DNA of 9,960 nt from JADJPL01 sp049315745 (GTDB lineage: Bacteria; Bacteroidota; Bacteroidia; Chitinophagales; Saprospiraceae): the NCBI GenBank assembly GCA_049315745.1, contig JBMOJO010000134.1, positions 1 through 9,960 of the forward strand. Reading direction: 5' to 3'. Numbering within the stretch: position 1 is the stretch's first letter; the number at the start of each line of letters is the position of its first letter. Made by a program: the position numbers and the translations under genes. Below are positions 6,133 through 9,960 of this stretch, in pieces. The notes under the pieces were generated by a model. The model had not been told where the DNA came from, did not search any database, and worked only from the letters and a program-made list of their open reading frames with translations.

Positions 6133-8157
6133 ATGAGATACCTGATATTAGGCCTGCTGCTTGTTACGGCAGGTATTTCCAGGGCGCAAACTGCGGGGCA
6201 TAACGAGATGGGCTTCGACCAGTATCCATTTTACCCGGGCAAGGATTTAGGTTTGACCTATCGCTACGACAGCTCGGTTTTCAAAGTCTGGTCGCCGCCG
6301 GCAGAGGCCATGCGGCTGCTGGTTTATGCAGCGGGCGAGGGTGGCAATCCGCTGCAGGTACACGAAATGCACATGGACACCTTGGGGGTCTGGCGGGTAG
6401 CCGTTCAGGGAAACCTTAAGCGCCGTTTCTATGCTTTTCAGGCAAAGCATTCAGGTAAATGGAGTATGGAAGTGCCCGATCCATACGCCAGGGCGGTGGG
6501 CGTCAACGGTATGCGGGCGATGGTGCTCGACCTGGGGGAAACCAATCCGGAGAACTGGGACTTTGACCGCCGGCCGGTATTGGCAGGCTTCAACGATATC
6601 CTGTTATACGAGCTGCACGTTCGGGATTTCTCCTCGCACCCTTCTTCCCGCAGCAATTATCCCGGGCAGTATCTTGCCTTTACCGAGCGGGGCCTACGCA
6701 ACCCGGAACGGCAGCGCATCGGTATGGACCATCTGCGCTCGCTGGGGGTCACCCATATCCACCTGCTGCCGGTTTTTGACTTCCGTTCCGTTGATGAGCG
6801 GCTTCCCCGCGACAGCACGGGGTTTAACTGGGGTTATGACCCGCAGAACTACAACGTGCCCGAGGGGAGCTACTCCAGCAACCCTTATGATGGGGCGGTG
6901 CGTATCCGCGAATTCAAAATGATGGTGAAGGCTATGCACGAAGCGGGCCTGCGGGTCGTCATGGATGTGGTGTATAACCATACGGGGTTCACAGAAACCT
7001 CGCTTTTTAACCAGTTGGTGCCCGGGTATTATTACCGGCAGGATGCGGCAGGAGGTTTTTCCAATGCCTCTGCCTGCGGCAATGAGACTGCCTCGGAGCG
7101 GGCAATGGTGCGGAAATTTATCGTGGAATCTGCAGAATATTGGGCCCGGGAATATCATATTGACGGGTTCCGCTTCGATTTGATGGGCATACACGATATA
7201 GAGACGATGAACGCGGTGCGCAAAGCGCTCGACCGTATTGACCCTACTATTTTTATTTATGGCGAGGGCTGGACGGCTTCCGGGTCTCCATTGCCCGAGG
7301 ATCAGCGCGCCCTGAAGAAAAACACTTCCCAACTGGACAGGATTGCGGCTTTCAGTGACGATTTTCGCGACGGGCTCCGGGGCCATGTATTCACCCCTAC
7401 CGATAAAGGCTTTGCCTCCGGGGCAGCGGGCCTGAAGGAAAGCGTTAAGTTTGGCGTGGCCGGGGCGGTATTCCATCCACAGGTGGACTATGGCAAGGTC
7501 AACTATTCCAGGGCGCCGTGGGCGAAATCTCCGGCCCAGTGCATCAACTATGTCTCCTGCCACGACAACCACACCCTATGGGACCGGCTTGCCCTTTCTG
7601 CCCCGGAACAACCGGAATCGCTCCGGGCGCGCATGCAGCGGCTCGCCCTGACGATGGTATTGACCGCCCAGGGCGTACCTTTTCTGCACGCGGGCTCTGA
7701 AATGATGCGCACCAAGCAGGGCGCGGAAAATTCGTTCGACCTTCCGGACAGTATCAACCAGATCAACTGGGGATGGCGCGCACAGCACGCGGAGACCTTC
7801 GATTATATCCAGGCGCTCATCCAGATCCGGAAGGCACATCCGGCTTTTCGGATGCCGGATGCGGCAATGATCCGCAAACACCTTACCTTTGTTGACCTGA
7901 AAAGCGAGAACGTCCTCGCCTATCTGATCAGCGATAATGCCAATGGGGATAAATGGAAGAGTATTATGGTGATTTATAACGGCAGCGCCGAAAACCAGGG
8001 GGTGCCGCTTCCGCCTGTCAAGTGGACGATGGCCCTGAATGTTGACGCTGCACACCCGGAGGGCTTCGGGGAGGTTTTTGCATACAACCTGATCGTGCCG
8101 CCCTTCTCTGCCGTAATCCTCTTTTCTGATGAAGCGGCTACCTGGCAACGGCAATGA
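6133..8157 (+). CDS. Secreted type I pullulanase-like glycoside hydrolase (GH13)
   Basis: This 674-residue alpha-glucan debranching enzyme would hydrolyse alpha-1,6 branches in pullulan, starch or glycogen. A signal peptide (residues 1-18, cleavage after ISRA) sends it out of the cytoplasm; there is no lipobox. Residues about 39-135 form a CBM48-like N-terminal domain (VFKVWSPPAEAMRLLVY; ending in DPYARAVGVNG). The catalytic barrel carries the pullulanase signature FNWGYDP (231-237, usually YNWGYDP) and the GH13 regions: I DVVYNH (278-283), II GFRFD with nucleophile D349, III YGEGW with acid/base E378, and IV SCHDNH with D478. All three catalytic acids are present. The C-terminal part (about 590-666) is a beta-domain. 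The size matches compact type I pullulanases without extra carbohydrate-binding modules. No SusC/SusD genes flank it in this window. A GH13 relative with altered specificity cannot be excluded by eye. Confidence 0.93.
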   Translation: MRYLILGLLLVTAGISRAQTAGHNEMGFDQYPFYPGKDLGLTYRYDSSVFKVWSPPAEAMRLLVYAAGEGGNPLQVHEMHMDTLGVWRVAVQGNLKRRFYAFQAKHSGKWSMEVPDPYARAVGVNGMRAMVLDLGETNPENWDFDRRPVLAGFNDILLYELHVRDFSSHPSSRSNYPGQYLAFTERGLRNPERQRIGMDHLRSLGVTHIHLLPVFDFRSVDERLPRDSTGFNWGYDPQNYNVPEGSYSSNPYDGAVRIREFKMMVKAMHEAGLRVVMDVVYNHTGFTETSLFNQLVPGYYYRQDAAGGFSNASACGNETASERAMVRKFIVESAEYWAREYHIDGFRFDLMGIHDIETMNAVRKALDRIDPTIFIYGEGWTASGSPLPEDQRALKKNTSQLDRIAAFSDDFRDGLRGHVFTPTDKGFASGAAGLKESVKFGVAGAVFHPQVDYGKVNYSRAPWAKSPAQCINYVSCHDNHTLWDRLALSAPEQPESLRARMQRLALTMVLTAQGVPFLHAGSEMMRTKQGAENSFDLPDSINQINWGWRAQHAETFDYIQALIQIRKAHPAFRMPDAAMIRKHLTFVDLKSENVLAYLISDNANGDKWKSIMVIYNGSAENQGVPLPPVKWTMALNVDAAHPEGFGEVFAYNLIVPPFSAVILFSDEAATWQRQ

Positions 8158-8247
8158 AGACGGTGGGCTCACCCTGCCCTGTGCATTTGGCGTTATGCCG
8201 GTTACTTTGTTTAAATTTTAATTGTAAAAAATAAAACTGCTACGAAA

Positions 8248-8823
8248 ATGTTCCGTCTTGTTTATTTCCCACTCCTTCTAATCGGCTTGTTTTTATTTGC
8301 CTGCAAGAGCGACCAAACGGCAAATGATAAAGTGCAGGCATCCGAAAGCGCCCCGGTCGAGGTGACACTGCCGGACGACGGAGGCCCTTCGACACTGGAA
8401 GCGGTTAAAGCGTACGGGGATTCGATTGACGCAGTCCTTTCCGGGCTCACGTCCAGGGGCCCTGTCCCTGTACCCGTAGGGCCTGATATTTTTCAGGGCA
8501 CCGCTTACTCCAGTGCCGATGGCACCCCGCTGCTGCTGTATTGCGAGCGCAATGGCGTGGAGCAATGGTATTACCTCTACAAGCGCCGTATAACACAGTT
8601 CCGCGACCGCCGCCCGGGCAAAAAACAAGTGGAGGAGCAGCGCTGGTATTACACCTTTCGGGAACCTGTCCACGGGCAGCGGCTGGTAGCCGCAGATGCA
8701 AAGGGCTTGAAAGGAGCAACGCCGAAGGAAATAGCAGTCGGGGACATCGAGCCATATTATACGCTCGGCGAGGTAACGATAAGGGTCATGGAGATCCTTT
8801 TTGGACGGATGCCTAAACAATAA
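8248..8823 (+). CDS. Small lipoprotein of unknown function
   Basis: This is a 191-residue protein with a lipoprotein signal: hydrophobic residues 4-18, then LFAC with the acylated cysteine at C19. A flexible, low-complexity linker (20-48) follows. The rest is probably beta-rich, with two aromatic strand-like segments (EQWYYLYKRRITQF at 105-118 and EEQRWYYTFREP at 129-140) that could form a hairpin around a basic turn (RDRRPGKK). I do not recognise the family. It is likely anchored in the outer membrane. The next gene starts only 9 bp after its stop, so the two are probably one operon. Upstream, 90 bp separates it from the pullulanase gene. A near-consensus -7 box, TTACTTTG (8202-8209, one mismatch), lies there but lacks a properly spaced -33 element. 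Confidence 0.8.
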   Translation: MFRLVYFPLLLIGLFLFACKSDQTANDKVQASESAPVEVTLPDDGGPSTLEAVKAYGDSIDAVLSGLTSRGPVPVPVGPDIFQGTAYSSADGTPLLLYCERNGVEQWYYLYKRRITQFRDRRPGKKQVEEQRWYYTFREPVHGQRLVAADAKGLKGATPKEIAVGDIEPYYTLGEVTIRVMEILFGRMPKQ

Positions 8824-8832
8824 AACAGCCTT

Positions 8833-9933
8833 ATGCAAAAACCGGCCCTTCTGTTTGTGTTTTGCGCGATGGCGCTGCTGCCGGCCCGGTCGTGGAGCCA
8901 GTTGCCGCCGGTAGAAGTGTGCGACATCGTACTACGCCTCAAAGGCAACGAAGTGCAGGAGGTGTATTACGGCTTTGCCTCGGGCGATCAGATCCTTTTT
9001 GATTTCAGGGAAATAGAGGGGCGCACGGTCGCTGCCTTCGAGGTTGCGGAATATCCGGATAATATTCGTTACCGCGAGCTTGAAAGTGCAGAAATCCTTG
9101 GCAGGTCGGTCTATGTACAGGCCACGGGGGTCTATAAATTTTCAATTCGTAACGAACGCGGCGAGCGGACCTGCAAGCTGCGTATTTCCCGGATCCCTGC
9201 TGCGGAAAAAACCCGGGCGTTCCGAACGGGGGTACGCTGGGTGGACCGGTACGATACCACCTATGTGGGCGACCGTCCTGCCAATGTGGGGGATCGTCAA
9301 GTGCAGCGGTCGCGGCGCGTATTGGATAAGGTAGATACGGCGCTGGTGAATTTGATTGATAAAAAGGAGCGGATCCATTCCCGGGGCAACATGATGGAGG
9401 ATCCGTTCAGTATTTTGAAAGTGGCGCTGCCCGCAAACCGGGAAGAAGAGGACCGGGTTTATAAGGTCGTCTCCTGGGTCTATTGGATTGGTGTCGGCTC
9501 AGAAGGGGAGGGACAGTACCAGGAGGCCAACCGTGCGGTCAAGCTGGCCAAATCGCTTTCGGGCGCGGCAAAAAGCTTCAGTATCATATCCGGGCCTTAT
9601 GGCGCCCTGGCCGCTTTGGCCCTGGATGGGGTCAGTTTTTTCCTGCCGCCCGGCAAGGGCGATAATATCCTCTATCAGGTAAGCTGTGGGAATAAGGTCA
9701 TAGACCAAGGCAACGGTCCGGCGGCGTATGCACGGCATACCGAGTGTGCCCAGGGAGAAGTTGTTTTCCGCCTGGAGAACGATAACCTGGTAGAGGTCGT
9801 TGATGTAAGTGTACGGGTGATGGCAGTAGCCGTGGTCAAGACGTACAGAACCGAGTTTTACTACGAGCAGCAATCCGTGGTGGAGCCCGAAATGAAGATT
9901 ACGATGAAAAAAGTCCCTGTGTTGAGCAATTAG
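8833..9933 (+). CDS. Secreted protein of unknown function with possible GOLD-like beta domains
   Basis: This is a 366-residue protein with a signal peptide (residues 1-22, cleavage probably at SWS/Q). The first domain, about 28-122, has the pattern GDQILFDF (51-58), then GVYKFSIRNERGERTCKLRISRIP (99-122, described by position). It recalls Bacteroidota proteins with a GOLD-like beta-sandwich, but this is pattern memory, not a search. A charged, probably helical middle (150-215) follows, then a glycine/alanine-rich hydrophobic segment (252-273, ISGPYGALAALALDGVSFF) that could be membrane-associated or a buried helix. A second region, about 275-340, repeats the first pattern: GDNILYQV (276-283) and GEVVFRLENDN...VDVSVRVMA (308-331). 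Four cysteines (C30, C114, C285, C305) remain after signal cleavage. No enzymatic motif is seen. The 9-bp gap to the preceding lipoprotein gene suggests that they act together at the cell envelope. Confidence 0.8.
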   Translation: MQKPALLFVFCAMALLPARSWSQLPPVEVCDIVLRLKGNEVQEVYYGFASGDQILFDFREIEGRTVAAFEVAEYPDNIRYRELESAEILGRSVYVQATGVYKFSIRNERGERTCKLRISRIPAAEKTRAFRTGVRWVDRYDTTYVGDRPANVGDRQVQRSRRVLDKVDTALVNLIDKKERIHSRGNMMEDPFSILKVALPANREEEDRVYKVVSWVYWIGVGSEGEGQYQEANRAVKLAKSLSGAAKSFSIISGPYGALAALALDGVSFFLPPGKGDNILYQVSCGNKVIDQGNGPAAYARHTECAQGEVVFRLENDNLVEVVDVSVRVMAVAVVKTYRTEFYYEQQSVVEPEMKITMKKVPVLSN

Positions 9934-9960
9934 CAGGCCTGTTGCAAGGCGACGGTGCCC

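Noticed and set aside
6694..7572. Long minus-strand open frame inside the pullulanase gene
   Set aside because: The plus strand has all GH13 catalytic motifs in this part; the minus frame results from codon bias.
8202..8209. TTACTTTG as a firm promoter for the lipoprotein operon
   Set aside because: It has one mismatch to TAnnTTTG, and the nearest TTTG (8186-8189) is only 12 bp away, too close for a -33 element. It is mentioned under the gene but not called.

Overview
The window looks like chromosome from a member of the Bacteroidota. Three things point there: several intergenic sites match the Bacteroidota -7 promoter element TAnnTTTG, the genes lack Shine-Dalgarno sequences, and the lipoproteins and TPR proteins are of the kind common in that phylum. 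The fairly high GC and the proteins' general character would fit a Saprospiria- or Chitinophagia-like lineage, but that is inference. Nothing here indicates a mobile element, CRISPR array or recent transfer.

The left half (1-5366) is read entirely on the minus strand, so transcription runs right to left. In that order it holds gap (glyceraldehyde-3-phosphate dehydrogenase), pgk (phosphoglycerate kinase), a DEAD-box RNA helicase, a TPR lipoprotein, and the N-terminal 79 codons of an unrecognised protein that runs off the left edge. gap and pgk encode consecutive steps of lower glycolysis. They are separated by 288 bp that holds a GC-rich hairpin, a 14-bp perfect inverted repeat and a 20-bp imperfect direct repeat. 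The helicase most likely starts at a TTG codon just downstream of its own promoter.

The centre (5367-6132) is mostly non-coding. It contains the gap promoter, an AT-rich stretch with an inverted repeat, a strong promoter, a tRNA-Glu(UUC) gene, a textbook intrinsic terminator, and a putative promoter for the next gene.

The right half (6133-9933) is read on the plus strand. It holds a secreted type I pullulanase-like GH13 enzyme, then a likely two-gene unit: a small lipoprotein of unknown function and, 9 bp later, a secreted 366-aa protein of unknown function that may contain two copies of a GOLD-like beta-sandwich.

Metabolically, the pullulanase would debranch alpha-glucan outside the cytoplasm, and gap/pgk would process the resulting sugar in the cytoplasm. 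The two groups are divergent and show no shared regulation in this sequence. The window is mostly housekeeping. The most worthwhile unknowns are the 8248-9933 pair, the structured gap-pgk intergenic region and the truncated left-edge gene.
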